A stretch of 64,000 nt of DNA from Secundilactobacillus kimchicus JCM 15530 (GCF_001433995.1 NZ_AZCX01000010.1:1-64000); one strand, 5' to 3'; counted from the stretch's first letter, positions 9,574-18,454 are shown. Notes: generated by a model from the letters alone, not told the origin. Translations and numbers: made by a program.

Positions 9574-10053
9574 GTGATGAACGAAGAACACATTAGTGAA
9601 ATTATTAAAGGAATACTGTCCGAAACAGCAAGCAAGGACCAGCTATTTGACAAACAACGGATGGAAGCCGCGATTAATGATGGCATTAAGAAGGCTGATG
9701 AACTCGGTGTCGGCGTTACCTTCTGCTTTATGGATGCTGGCCGCGTAGAACGGATGCTATACCACATGCCAAACGCTAATTTAGTTAGTAGCGAATTAGC
9801 TCCTAAAAAGGCGTGGTCCGCTATCTCAATGAAGGAACCCACTAAGGATATTAGTAAAGATATCCAACCAGGGGCGCCACTATATCAGATGGAAACAATG
9901 CTTGATGGCAAACTCGTTTCATTTCCTGGTGGCATTCCGCTTACGGTTAATGGTCAAATTATTGGGGCCGTTGGCGTCAGTGGCGGTTTAATCGAAGAAG
10001 ATCAAGCAATCTGTGAAGCGACAGTTGCATCGTTTATGAAGGAGATTCAGTAA
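9574..10053 (+). CDS. HbpS/GlcG-like protein, the detached PduO C-terminal domain
   Basis: A 159-residue protein homologous to the C-terminal (HbpS/GlcG, DUF336) half of enteric PduO, with the signature G(I/V)PLxxNGQIIGAVGVSGG near residues 127-145. In related proteins this fold binds heme or corrinoid. Residues 1-20 (NEEHISEIIKGILSE) look like an encapsulation helix, as on PduD, PduL and PduP, so it is probably compartment cargo. Start is GTG 9574 or ATG 9577, both behind AAGGAG. It is tightly packed between pduO and pduP. Confidence 0.85.
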   Translation: MMNEEHISEIIKGILSETASKDQLFDKQRMEAAINDGIKKADELGVGVTFCFMDAGRVERMLYHMPNANLVSSELAPKKAWSAISMKEPTKDISKDIQPGAPLYQMETMLDGKLVSFPGGIPLTVNGQIIGAVGVSGGLIEEDQAICEATVASFMKEIQ

Positions 10054-10054
10054 T

Positions 10055-11482
10055 ATGGACCAATTGGAAGAGCGAATTAAGAAGATATTAACAGAAGAGC
10101 TAGCAAATATTAGTACGGCACCGACAGCTAATCATGTTGATGCGTCTAATCACGGTATTTTTAAAACGGTTGATGAAGCCATTGCAGCCGCAAAGGCAAC
10201 GGAAGACGTTCTAGTCGACAAGCCCTTAGCATTCCGTGAAAAAATTATTGATGCCATTAAAGATGGCTTTCGGCCTTATATCGAAAAAATGGCCAACGAC
10301 ATTCGCGATGAAACTGGGATGGGAACCGTTGAAGCAAAGATTGCTAAGCTCAACAATGCTTTGTACAACACGCCGGGGACCGAAATTCTTCAACCAGAAG
10401 CCGAAACTGGTGATGGCGGCCTTGTGATGTATGAATATGCACCATTTGGCGTCATTGGTGCGGTTGGTCCAAGTACTAATCCATCAGAAACGGTCATTGC
10501 AAATGGGATCGCAATGATTGCTGGTGGCAATACCGTGTACTTTGGTGCTCATCCTGGTGCCAAGAACATTACGCGTTGGACGGTTGAAAAGCTTAACGAA
10601 TTCGTATTCGAAGCAACTGGTATGACCAACGTTGTGGTTTCAATTGAAGAACCCTCAATTGAATCCGTGCAAGAAATGATGCAACATCCAGATATCGCAA
10701 TGTTATCAATTACTGGTGGCCCAGCCGTTGTTCACCAAGCCATGATTAGTGGCAAGAAGACGATTGGTGCCGGTGCTGGTAATCCGCCTGCTATGGTTGA
10801 TGCCACGGCTAACATTGCATTGGCAGCCCATAACATCGTGGATTCTTCTTCATTCGATAACAACATTTTATGTACCGCTGAAAAAGAAGTTATCGTGGAA
10901 TCCAGTGTTAAAGATGAATTAATTGCAGCTATGCAAAATGAAGGCGCCTTCTTATTGAGCGATCCTGCTGATGCAGACAAAATTGCTAAGATGGCAATTG
11001 GACCGAAGGGTGATCCTGATCGTAAGTTTGTTGGTAAGGACGCAACTTTGATTTTGAACGCTGCTGGGATCGCGTATTCAGGTAGTCCCAAGCTGATTAT
11101 TGTGGAAACCCCACTTGACCATCCGTTGGTGACAACAGAAATGTTGATGCCGGTATTACCGATTGTATCGTGCCCAACCTTTGACCGTGTTTTGGCAGCT
11201 GCAGTAGAAAGCGAACAAGGCTTACATCATACTGCCTCAATTCACTCTGAGAATCTGCCAAACATCAATAAAGCGGCTCATCGAATGAATACGTCAATCT
11301 TTGTTGTCAATGGGCCAACTTATGCTGGTACCGGGGTTTCATCGACTGGTGCGCACTCAGGAGCGTCTGCTTTGACGATTGCAACACCAACTGGTGAAGG
11401 GACGACGACAGCTAAATCGTTTACTCGTCGCCGCCGTTTGAACTCGCCGGAAGCCTTTTCACTTCGTTCATGGGAGGCGTAA
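10055..11482 (+). CDS. pduP: CoA-acylating propionaldehyde dehydrogenase
   Basis: A 475-residue aldehyde dehydrogenase that oxidises propionaldehyde (or 3-hydroxypropionaldehyde) to the acyl-CoA with NAD. The N-terminal helix (DQLEERIKKILTEEL) is the encapsulation peptide. The catalytic Cys lies in NNILCTAEKE, near residue 273. ALDH glycine motifs (GAVGPSTNPSE, SITGGPAVV) are present. It overlaps neither neighbour but lies 1 base after the preceding stop, in the operon. Confidence 0.96.
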   Translation: MDQLEERIKKILTEELANISTAPTANHVDASNHGIFKTVDEAIAAAKATEDVLVDKPLAFREKIIDAIKDGFRPYIEKMANDIRDETGMGTVEAKIAKLNNALYNTPGTEILQPEAETGDGGLVMYEYAPFGVIGAVGPSTNPSETVIANGIAMIAGGNTVYFGAHPGAKNITRWTVEKLNEFVFEATGMTNVVVSIEEPSIESVQEMMQHPDIAMLSITGGPAVVHQAMISGKKTIGAGAGNPPAMVDATANIALAAHNIVDSSSFDNNILCTAEKEVIVESSVKDELIAAMQNEGAFLLSDPADADKIAKMAIGPKGDPDRKFVGKDATLILNAAGIAYSGSPKLIIVETPLDHPLVTTEMLMPVLPIVSCPTFDRVLAAAVESEQGLHHTASIHSENLPNINKAAHRMNTSIFVVNGPTYAGTGVSSTGAHSGASALTIATPTGEGTTTAKSFTRRRRLNSPEAFSLRSWEA

Positions 11483-11485
11483 ATC

Positions 11486-12607
11486 GTGGAAACCATTTCA
11501 ATTCCAACAAAAATTTTGTCTGGTGTTGACAGTCTAGATGAACTGACCAATATTTCCAACGAGAAAATCTTTATGGTCTGCGATTCATTTTTACCAAATA
11601 CGCCGACATTAAAAGAAATTACATCGAAAATCAACAGCAGTAACAGTGTGACTATTTTTTCAGATGTAAAACCTGATCCGCCTTTGGAGAACATTATTCT
11701 GGGGGTCAAAAAGTATCTAAACTTTCAACCGACAGTTGTCATTGCCGTTGGTGGTGGTTCAGCCATTGATACTGGTAAAGCAATTCGGTTCTTTGGCGAA
11801 AAAATTCTGCAAAAGGATATTAAATTTTTTACAGCAATTCCAACCACCAGTGGGACCGGATCTGAAGTGACCAACACCAGTGTGATTTCAGATACGGCTA
11901 ATCATCGGAAATTTCCAATTATGAACGATCACCTGACACCAGACTATGCGCTGCTCGATCCTAAGTTGGTCACGACAGCGCCACAAAGTGTCACGGCGTA
12001 CTCTGGTCTCGACGTCATGACTCACGCACTGGAATCATTGGTTGCCACAAAATCCAACCTATTGACGGATGCGTTAGCTGAAAAAGCGGTTGATACGATT
12101 GCCCACCACTTAGTTGATTGTTACAACGATGGTCAAGATATTCAATCTCGTCAGGTCGTGCATGAAGCCTCATGCGCAGCAGGGATTGCGTTTAATACCG
12201 CTGGATTGGGTATTTGTCACGCCATTGCCCATCAATTGGGGGCAGAATTCCATGTTCCTCATGGGCTGGCAAATGCGATGCTTTTACCATACGTTGTGAC
12301 CTACAACGCAAGTAAGAGTGACCTTGCGTTGGCAAAGTATGCAGCTGCTGCGCGTAAGGCAGGATTAGCTTCAAATGGCATGGGTGATAAGGTCGCGGTT
12401 CGACGATTGGTGGCTTGCATTCAGTCAATGATGCGGCAGATGCACTGCCCAGCTACTTTGAATGCGTTTGGCATTGACGTTGCTGAAGCGGCAAAGATGA
12501 CCGCCCAAATTGTTAGCGGGGCAAAGGCGGATGGGACGTTCCCAGGAAATCCAGTAGTGCCAACCGATGACGACCTAGCTGCAATTTATAAGTCGATTAT
12601 TAAATAG
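11486..12607 (+). CDS. pduQ: Propanol dehydrogenase, iron-type
   Basis: A 373-residue iron-dependent alcohol dehydrogenase that reduces propionaldehyde to 1-propanol (or 3-HPA to 1,3-propanediol) and recycles NADH inside the compartment. The nucleotide motif AVGGGSAIDTGKA and the iron-binding His region (LGICHAIAHQLGAEFHVPHGLAN) are intact. The GTG start at 11486 follows the GGGAGG at the end of pduP. Confidence 0.94.
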   Translation: METISIPTKILSGVDSLDELTNISNEKIFMVCDSFLPNTPTLKEITSKINSSNSVTIFSDVKPDPPLENIILGVKKYLNFQPTVVIAVGGGSAIDTGKAIRFFGEKILQKDIKFFTAIPTTSGTGSEVTNTSVISDTANHRKFPIMNDHLTPDYALLDPKLVTTAPQSVTAYSGLDVMTHALESLVATKSNLLTDALAEKAVDTIAHHLVDCYNDGQDIQSRQVVHEASCAAGIAFNTAGLGICHAIAHQLGAEFHVPHGLANAMLLPYVVTYNASKSDLALAKYAAAARKAGLASNGMGDKVAVRRLVACIQSMMRQMHCPATLNAFGIDVAEAAKMTAQIVSGAKADGTFPGNPVVPTDDDLAAIYKSIIK

Positions 12608-12622
12608 TCTTGGAGGCAAAGT

Positions 12623-13807
12623 ATGTCAAATAAGGTATTAGCAATCAATTCTGGCAGTTCATCTCTTAAATTCAAATTGTTTGAAATGCCAGCCGAGACA
12701 GTGCTTTCAAATGGCCAAATTCAGCGAATTGGGTTCGATGACGCCATTGTTGAATTTGTGCTGAATGGTAAAGCTAGCAAAACCATCGAACCAATCGCCG
12801 ACCACGGGCAAGCAATTAAGAAATTGCTTGAGATGCTTTTAAACAGTGGGATTATTAAGTCTAAGGATGATATCAAAGGCGTGGGCCACCGGGTGTCTCA
12901 TGGTGGTTCGGCTTATGATCAATCGGTGGTCGTGAATGATCAAGTTAAACAAAAAATTGACGAACTCTCCGTGCTATCACCGTTGCATAATCCCGTGAAT
13001 TTGAAGGGAATCGTGGAATTTGAAAAAGCATTGCCGCACGCTGTTCAGGTTGCCGTATTTGATACCTCATTTCATAAGACGATGCCAGAGGAAGCGTACA
13101 TGTACGCCCTACCATACGATTACTATGAAAAAGATGGCATTCGCCGATTTGGATTCCACGGCCCTTCGCACGAATACGTGAGCGAAAAGGCAAAGGAATT
13201 GTTTGGCGAAGAAGTCAGTCACAAAGTGATTACCTGCCACCTCGGTAACGGAAGTAGCCTGTGTGCGATTAAGGATGGCAAGTCCATTGATACGTCAATG
13301 GGGTTCACACCACTAGCAGGCCTAGTGATGGGAAGTCGAACTGGTGACATTGATCCTGAAATTATTCCGTTTATTGAAGAGACTCGGGGACTTGATTCAG
13401 AAGGCGTTCGGCAACTCTTAAATAAGCAGTCGGGATTACTTGGCATTTCTGGTGTTTCGAATGATTTACGGGAAGTTCAAAAGGCGGCAGATTCAGGGAA
13501 TCACCGTGCCCAACTAGCAGTTAAGATGTTTGTTCACCAAATTCAACACTACATTGGTGCTTATGCTGCCGATCTAGATGGCCTGGATACGTTGATTTTT
13601 ACCGCTGGAATTGGTGAGCACAGTAGTAGCATTCGCCAACTGGTCTGCGAGAAACTGGGATACTTGGGTGTTTCGATTGACGATACCAAAAACCAGAATA
13701 ATGAAGTTTCAATTGAAAGTCAGGATAGCCGTGTCAAAGTCGCAGTTATTCCGACTGATGAAGAAATTGTGATTGCCCGGGACGTTGTTAAAACGGCGGG
13801 TCTATAA
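12623..13807 (+). CDS. pduW: Propionate/acetate kinase
   Basis: A 394-residue acetokinase-family enzyme making ATP and propionate from propionyl-phosphate, completing the PduP-PduL-PduW branch. Motifs visible are LAINSGSSSLKFKL at the N-terminus, FHGPSHEYVSEK near residue 175, and TAGIGEHSSSIR near residue 322. Its position within the pdu operon favours PduW over housekeeping AckA, although acetate is a plausible substrate. The ribosome site is TTGGAGG. Confidence 0.92.
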   Translation: MSNKVLAINSGSSSLKFKLFEMPAETVLSNGQIQRIGFDDAIVEFVLNGKASKTIEPIADHGQAIKKLLEMLLNSGIIKSKDDIKGVGHRVSHGGSAYDQSVVVNDQVKQKIDELSVLSPLHNPVNLKGIVEFEKALPHAVQVAVFDTSFHKTMPEEAYMYALPYDYYEKDGIRRFGFHGPSHEYVSEKAKELFGEEVSHKVITCHLGNGSSLCAIKDGKSIDTSMGFTPLAGLVMGSRTGDIDPEIIPFIEETRGLDSEGVRQLLNKQSGLLGISGVSNDLREVQKAADSGNHRAQLAVKMFVHQIQHYIGAYAADLDGLDTLIFTAGIGEHSSSIRQLVCEKLGYLGVSIDDTKNQNNEVSIESQDSRVKVAVIPTDEEIVIARDVVKTAGL

Positions 13808-13823
13808 GTAAGGGGGAGCGGTC

Positions 13824-14168
13824 TTGGCAAGAGAAATCGAACGAACAATTCAGGAGTATGTGCCTGGTAAACAAGTGACCCTTGCTCATATTGTGGCCAA
13901 TCCAACCGCTGATATCTACGAAAAATTGGGGATTCAAGCACCTAAAAATGCGTTGGGAATTCTGACGATTACCCCAGCTGAAGCCTCCATCATCGCAGGG
14001 GATGTCGCCACTAAGACGGGTAATGTTACGCTAGGCTTTATTGATCGGTTCAGCGGATCGGTAGTGGTTGTCGGCGAAGTATCGGAAGTTGAGTCTGCTC
14101 TCAGGCAAGTCATTGATACATTGCACGGAATGCTGGGATTCGATATTCCAAGCATCACAAGAACGTAA
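13824..14168 (+). CDS. pduU: PduU, permuted BMC shell protein
   Basis: A 114-residue circularly permuted BMC-H protein. The N-terminal strand segment ([21 protein letters not shown]) forms the beta-barrel cap seen on PduU/EutS hexamers. The C-terminal half retains the BMC core ([23 protein letters not shown]). It starts with TTG at 13824 behind AGGGGGAG. It is a minor shell protein; in Salmonella it binds the N-terminal peptide of PduV, which is also encoded here. Confidence 0.93.
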   Translation: MAREIERTIQEYVPGKQVTLAHIVANPTADIYEKLGIQAPKNALGILTITPAEASIIAGDVATKTGNVTLGFIDRFSGSVVVVGEVSEVESALRQVIDTLHGMLGFDIPSITRT

Positions 14169-14178
14169 GGTGATTTTA

Positions 14179-15183
14179 TTGGAAACATCCATGGTATTTA
14201 GTCGAATTGATTTAGGAGCTGGTCTGATCCTGAAGAATCATTTTGTTCTAACTCCCCTTGACATGCAACTCAGTCGGGAAAACGGGCAAATTACCCAACG
14301 TGATCTGGCCTTTCACCGAAGTCGGTCAAGGGATGTTGGGTTGGATGTTGTCGGGTCAGCTTACGTTGATCTCGCTGGAAATACGGCCCCCAATTCGGTG
14401 GCTGTTGACACCGAGGAGGCGATACCGGGACTAACTCAGCTTGCTGAGACGATTCATCAGAACCAAACGAAAGCGGTTTTGCAACTCGTTCATGCTGGAA
14501 GGGCGACAAATAAGGGGGCCACGCAAGGACAAACGATCATAGGACCGAGTTCGATTGCGGCCCCCTTTGCTGGGTTTCCAGTGCCAGAAGCGTTATCAGA
14601 TAGGGCCGTGTCAAAGGTGATGAATCAGTTCATTGACGCTGCGCATCGGGCTGAAAGAGCGGGGTTTGATGGTGTGGAATTGCACGGGGCTAACTCGTTC
14701 TTGCTTCAACAATTCGTTTCACCCGTTTCTAATGCTCGAACGGATAAGTATGGCGGAACGTTGGTTAGAAGACTAAGGTTCCCTGTGGAACTCATGACGC
14801 GGTTAACGGCCCTAGTCAAATCGTTTCACCACGATTTCGCTCTAGGTTACCGACTAAGTCCAGAAGAGCTGATAGCGGATGGTATGAGTTTGGTGGATAC
14901 TTTGGCGTTAGCAAGGGTATTAGATGACTGTGGTATCACGTATTTGAGTCTATCGCTTCGGAATTATGCGCAGACAAGCGCAACAATGCCAGCGACACAA
15001 ACGGAAATCGTGACCTTATTTAAACGGGTTGTTCACTGTCCTGTCATGGTTGCTGGTGGTGTCAAAACGGGTCCAGATGTGATTGATGCTGGGCAACGAT
15101 CAGAACTTATTGGGATTGGTTCGGCCCTAATAAAAGATCCAAATTGGTTAAAAAAGGTGAGGAATGAGTTAAATGTCGATTGA
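14179..15183 (+). CDS. Old Yellow Enzyme-family NAD(P)H:flavin oxidoreductase
   Basis: A 334-residue FMN-dependent TIM-barrel oxidoreductase. The hallmark GFDGVELHGANSFLLQQF and NARTDKYGG are near residues 160-195. It starts at TTG 14179, six bases after AAGGTG; the next ATG is 18 bases from that site. It sits inside the pdu operon between pduU and the phosphatase, overlapping the latter by 11 bases. Its substrate is unknown: it could detoxify unsaturated aldehydes such as acrolein (formed from 3-HPA), or substitute for the missing corrinoid reductase PduS. Both are inferences. Confidence 0.82.
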   Translation: METSMVFSRIDLGAGLILKNHFVLTPLDMQLSRENGQITQRDLAFHRSRSRDVGLDVVGSAYVDLAGNTAPNSVAVDTEEAIPGLTQLAETIHQNQTKAVLQLVHAGRATNKGATQGQTIIGPSSIAAPFAGFPVPEALSDRAVSKVMNQFIDAAHRAERAGFDGVELHGANSFLLQQFVSPVSNARTDKYGGTLVRRLRFPVELMTRLTALVKSFHHDFALGYRLSPEELIADGMSLVDTLALARVLDDCGITYLSLSLRNYAQTSATMPATQTEIVTLFKRVVHCPVMVAGGVKTGPDVIDAGQRSELIGIGSALIKDPNWLKKVRNELNVD

Positions 15184-15955
15184 TTTGAAAATTCCAGGGA
15201 CGTTTAACTTTCGTGACTTTAGTGAGGTGAACGGAACAGACGGCCCTTCGCTTAAACCGCTTCAACTTGTTAGAGGGGGCTTCCTGTCAGACGTGACTGA
15301 TTTAGGGTTGGCCACGTTGGCTGAATATGGCATTAAAACGGTCATCGATTTGCGCTCTCCTAATGAAATGGCCACCTTTCCGGATCGGCTATCGCCGCAA
15401 ATGAGATACCTTAAAATACCAGTGTTTGACGATGATCCGACGAGTAGCACAATGTCGGACAAAGAAATCAAGCGACTTTATGCTGACGATGATCAGTTTG
15501 GGTATAACCGCATGCTGCGATCGTACCGCAAAATGGTGATTGATCCCCATGCAATTGCCGCTTATCAAGATTTCTTTGAAGCTATTATTACCTACGCCGA
15601 AGATGGCGGAATTTTATTTCATTGTTCAGCTGGTAAGGACCGAACCGGGTTTTGCAGTTACTTATTACTGGCGGTGTTAGGCGTATCAGAACAAGCTAAC
15701 ATGGACTTTTACCTAGCCTCAAACGCTGCGTCGACCGATCGAATTAAGTGGCGCCTTGACCAAGCAAAAAAGGACCATTTAGGCAGTTGCTTTATTCAGT
15801 CCGTCCATGATTTGGTCGTTGTCCGACGAGCCTATATTGAACAAGCGGTATCGCTCATAAACGACCAGTTTGGTGGGATTGACGCCTATGTGCGAGATGT
15901 GGTTGGTCTGACAGAATCGCTGATTGATTCGTTGAAACAGGTGTTAATTAAGTAA
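15173..15955 (+). CDS. Tyrosine/dual-specificity protein phosphatase
   Basis: A 260-residue member of the IphP-like tyrosine phosphatase family common in lactobacilli. The active-site loop HCSAGKDRTGF (CX5R) is intact, preceded by the N-terminal NFRDFSEV motif and VIDLRSPNE. It overlaps the preceding flavin reductase gene, so they are co-translated. Its role in propanediol metabolism is unknown; phosphoinositide or protein phosphotyrosine are the substrates described for the family. Confidence 0.88.
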   Translation: MSIDLKIPGTFNFRDFSEVNGTDGPSLKPLQLVRGGFLSDVTDLGLATLAEYGIKTVIDLRSPNEMATFPDRLSPQMRYLKIPVFDDDPTSSTMSDKEIKRLYADDDQFGYNRMLRSYRKMVIDPHAIAAYQDFFEAIITYAEDGGILFHCSAGKDRTGFCSYLLLAVLGVSEQANMDFYLASNAASTDRIKWRLDQAKKDHLGSCFIQSVHDLVVVRRAYIEQAVSLINDQFGGIDAYVRDVVGLTESLIDSLKQVLIK

Positions 15956-15983
15956 GCTAAAATAAAAAGAAACTTGGTGATAA

Positions 15984-16694
15984 ATGATGAATGGATTTAT
16001 TGGAGAATTCTTTGGGACAATGATTTTGATATTATTGGGTGCTGGTACGGGAGCAAGTATCAACCTCAAAAAAGCGTATGCGAAAGGCTCAGACTGGACC
16101 TACGTGACGATTTCTTGGGGATTAGCTGTGACAATGGGCGTCTACGTTGCCGGTTTACTTGGCTCGGACGGTCATTTGAACCCCGCTGTTACAATTGGTT
16201 TTGCATTGGCTGGATTGTTTAAGTGGTCGCTTGTGGGACCATACTTGGCTGGTCAATTCTTAGGCGCCTTCGTTGGTGCAGCCCTTGTTATTATTCAGTT
16301 TTACCCGCACTTTAAGGAAACCACAACAGAAGAGGACGGCAACCAAGTGGGCATCTTCGCAACGGCGCCAGCGATTAAGTCGGCCTTCGCCAATTTCTTA
16401 TCCGAAGTCATTGCGACGTTTGCATTTATCTTTATTCTATTGAACCTAGGCGACTTCACTCAGGGGCTAAAACCACTAATTGTTGGGTTTTTAATTACTG
16501 CAATTGGGATGGCGTTGGGGAGCACCACTGGGTTTGCGTTGAACCCAGCTCGTGATTGGGGACCAAGATTAGCTTATACCATTTTACCCGTTCCAAACCG
16601 AGGTAATACCCATTGGGAATATGCATGGGTGCCAATGGTTGGGCCGATTGTCGGTGGCGCAATTGCTTGTTTCTTGGAAGTCAGCTTAGTGTAA
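15984..16694 (+). CDS. pduF: Glycerol/propanediol facilitator
   Basis: A 236-residue aquaglyceroporin with six predicted membrane helices and both NPA pore motifs (HLNPAVTIG and ALNPARDWGPR). The Asp after the second NPA-Arg is typical of GlpF-type glycerol channels. It lets glycerol or 1,2-propanediol diffuse into the cell. ATG at 15984 or 15987 is possible. It is followed by a strong hairpin terminator. Confidence 0.93.
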   Translation: MMNGFIGEFFGTMILILLGAGTGASINLKKAYAKGSDWTYVTISWGLAVTMGVYVAGLLGSDGHLNPAVTIGFALAGLFKWSLVGPYLAGQFLGAFVGAALVIIQFYPHFKETTTEEDGNQVGIFATAPAIKSAFANFLSEVIATFAFIFILLNLGDFTQGLKPLIVGFLITAIGMALGSTTGFALNPARDWGPRLAYTILPVPNRGNTHWEYAWVPMVGPIVGGAIACFLEVSLV

Positions 16695-16700
16695 CAATTT

Positions 16701-16730
16701 AAAAAACATTCGCTCAGCGAATGTTTTTTT
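16701..16730 (+). terminator. Rho-independent terminator after pduF
   Basis: A near-perfect inverted repeat, AAAAAACATTCGCT, two-base loop, then its complement ending in seven T. It ends the main pdu transcript but lies only 20 bases before pduV, so pduV may depend on read-through. Confidence 0.85.
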
Positions 16731-16750
16731 AGAATAGAAGGAGAGGCATG

Positions 16751-17224
16751 ATGAAAAAGCGACCCATGTTTGTTGGACCAATTGGCTGTGGCAAGACATC
16801 CACCATTCAACGACTCACGCATCAAGAGTTTAAATATAATAAAACCCAGTCGGTAGAATTTTTCCAGGACTATATCGATACGCCAGGTGAGTACATTGAG
16901 CATCGCCGGATGTATACCAATATTGCAACTACGGCCATGGATGCGAATGTTGTCGTTATTATTTTAGGCGTCAACGATCAACGGCTAATCTTTCCTCAAG
17001 GTTTCTCGACCATGTTCGCGATGCCAATGATTGGGGTGGTTAACAAGATGGACCTGGTAAACTACGATGTGCAGCACCCAGATTATCTGAGAGTGGCGGC
17101 CCAGTTAAAAGCGGCTGGCGCTAAAGAGATTGTCGCGGTATCGGCTAAGGATGGGGAAAACATCCCAGTTTTAGAAGAAGCCATCAAAAAAGCTGCATCC
17201 AAGGAATCGAATACAGCAAAATGA
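16751..17224 (+). CDS. pduV: PduV-like Ras-type GTPase
   Basis: A 157-residue P-loop GTPase (EutP/PduV family) with GPIGCGKTS at residues 8-16, NKMD and SAKDG guanine-specificity motifs. PduV associates with the outer face of the compartment through PduU in Salmonella and affects its movement. ATG 16751 is chosen over 16748 for spacing from AGGAG. It ends one base before the convergent pocR stop. Confidence 0.85.
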   Translation: MKKRPMFVGPIGCGKTSTIQRLTHQEFKYNKTQSVEFFQDYIDTPGEYIEHRRMYTNIATTAMDANVVVIILGVNDQRLIFPQGFSTMFAMPMIGVVNKMDLVNYDVQHPDYLRVAAQLKAAGAKEIVAVSAKDGENIPVLEEAIKKAASKESNTAK

Positions 17225-17225
17225 A

Positions 17226-18323
17226 TCAAATATTTTGTAAATCGGTATAAAGCCACTGAATTTCTGAAATCGTCTGAACCGGGATTTCATTGACGGACTT
17301 TGTGGGCTGTTGGCCATCGATTGTAAATAACCAGCCACGGTTTTCAGCGGAGTCGGTCAGGTTGTCAATGCTGTTCACGTACAAGAACGTGTTAGCCGTT
17401 TGGTAGAAAAAGTCGATGCCTTGTTTATTAAAAAAGCGTTTCGACACGTCAAACACGGTATCGTCAGTTGCCCAATCAATGGTATGAGGAATCGTGAAAA
17501 TCTTTGCGGTTGGTGTGTTTTGACGCCGGAACTTAGAGGGAGTAGTTCCCGTCATTTTTTTAAAGGTTTTGGTGAAGTAGCTTGTTTGGGTAAAGCCTAC
17601 GTCAGCTGAAATGACGTTAATTGGCCGGGTTGTCAGTGCCAACTTTTCCTTAGCTCTGGCAATTTTGATGTGATTGACGTAGTCAACAAAAGTGACGTTA
17701 AGGTACTTTTTGAACAATCGACTCAAGTATGAAGGCGATAAGTACACTTTATTGGCAACTTCATTTAGCGAGAGTGGCTTCACGATATTTTGTAAAACAT
17801 ATTCGCTAGCCTTCTTTAAACTGGTGTAGGACTCCGTTCGATCGTAAATAATTTGCGGTTCGTGAGCGTCATTTTCGTTTCCTTTATCCTGAACGCGGGG
17901 GGACATTTTTAGCAGGATACTGAGATAGTTGATCTGGCTAAATTCGTCTTTACTTAAGGGATCCAAAACCTTTGAGTCAGTACAGTTATGGACTTCGCTA
18001 AAAACCTGTTGGAAAACGTTTGATAGGTAGTCTTTTGACAACTTAATTCGTTGCTGAGACACTTTTTCTGAATTACACAGGATAAATCCCCAAAAATTAG
18101 CATTATATGTGACGGGGAAAATGGTGTAATTAATCATTTGCTCTAAGTCTAATTGTTGTTGAATGAGTTTTTCATCGGTAAAAACATGATTTTTATGCAC
18201 AAGAATCCCAGATAACCCGTAAAACATGGCATCAATTTGGGTAATATCAGAAAATGACTGTAAATAATCACCGAGGCTCGTGTATTCGGGTAATGTTGGC
18301 ATATCTAGTGAAACTTTAGGCAT
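17226..18323 (-). CDS. pocR: PocR-like AraC-family activator with a C-terminal DUF4430-like domain
   Basis: A 365-residue regulator. Residues 10-110 match the PocR ligand-sensing domain (proposed sensor for propanediol/glycerol), and residues 168-268 form the AraC DNA-binding domain (SLNEVANKVYLSPSYLSRLF and PINVISADVGFTQTSYF). The last 80 residues (about 284-360) are not a usual part of AraC proteins. They follow the DUF4430 pattern of the neighbouring exported proteins: DxTVFDVxK, then YVxxI, then GWLFTIDGxxP, then IQWLYTD. This suggests a corrinoid-sensing module, which is an inference. A cre site lies upstream. It probably activates pdu and the corrinoid genes. Confidence 0.88.
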   Translation of the reverse strand: MPKVSLDMPTLPEYTSLGDYLQSFSDITQIDAMFYGLSGILVHKNHVFTDEKLIQQQLDLEQMINYTIFPVTYNANFWGFILCNSEKVSQQRIKLSKDYLSNVFQQVFSEVHNCTDSKVLDPLSKDEFSQINYLSILLKMSPRVQDKGNENDAHEPQIIYDRTESYTSLKKASEYVLQNIVKPLSLNEVANKVYLSPSYLSRLFKKYLNVTFVDYVNHIKIARAKEKLALTTRPINVISADVGFTQTSYFTKTFKKMTGTTPSKFRRQNTPTAKIFTIPHTIDWATDDTVFDVSKRFFNKQGIDFFYQTANTFLYVNSIDNLTDSAENRGWLFTIDGQQPTKSVNEIPVQTISEIQWLYTDLQNI

Positions 18324-18342
18324 GCTGATAATCCCCTTTCTG

Positions 18343-18356
18343 TAAAAACGCTTACA
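18343..18356 (-). promoter_or_regulatory. cre site upstream of pocR
   Basis: On the minus strand TGTAAGCGTTTTTA matches the CcpA cre consensus with one deviation near its end. It lies 20 bases before the pocR start, in the promoter/leader zone, so the activator itself is probably repressed by glucose. Confidence 0.6.
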
Positions 18357-18398
18357 CTATTTCTATTCGCCCCAAGTTTAACATAAAAAGACAGCAAA

Positions 18399-18454
18399 AA
18401 AATAGTACTATCAGCCTTAAAATGGCGTTATTTTGTGATTGATAGTACTATTTT
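18399..18454 (-). terminator. Terminator after glpK
   Basis: A 15-bp inverted repeat (arms 18399-18413 and 18440-18454, core ATAGTACTAT) followed on the minus strand by a T run. It ends the glpK transcript before pocR. The arms are themselves near-palindromic, which is unusual for a plain terminator. Confidence 0.65.
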
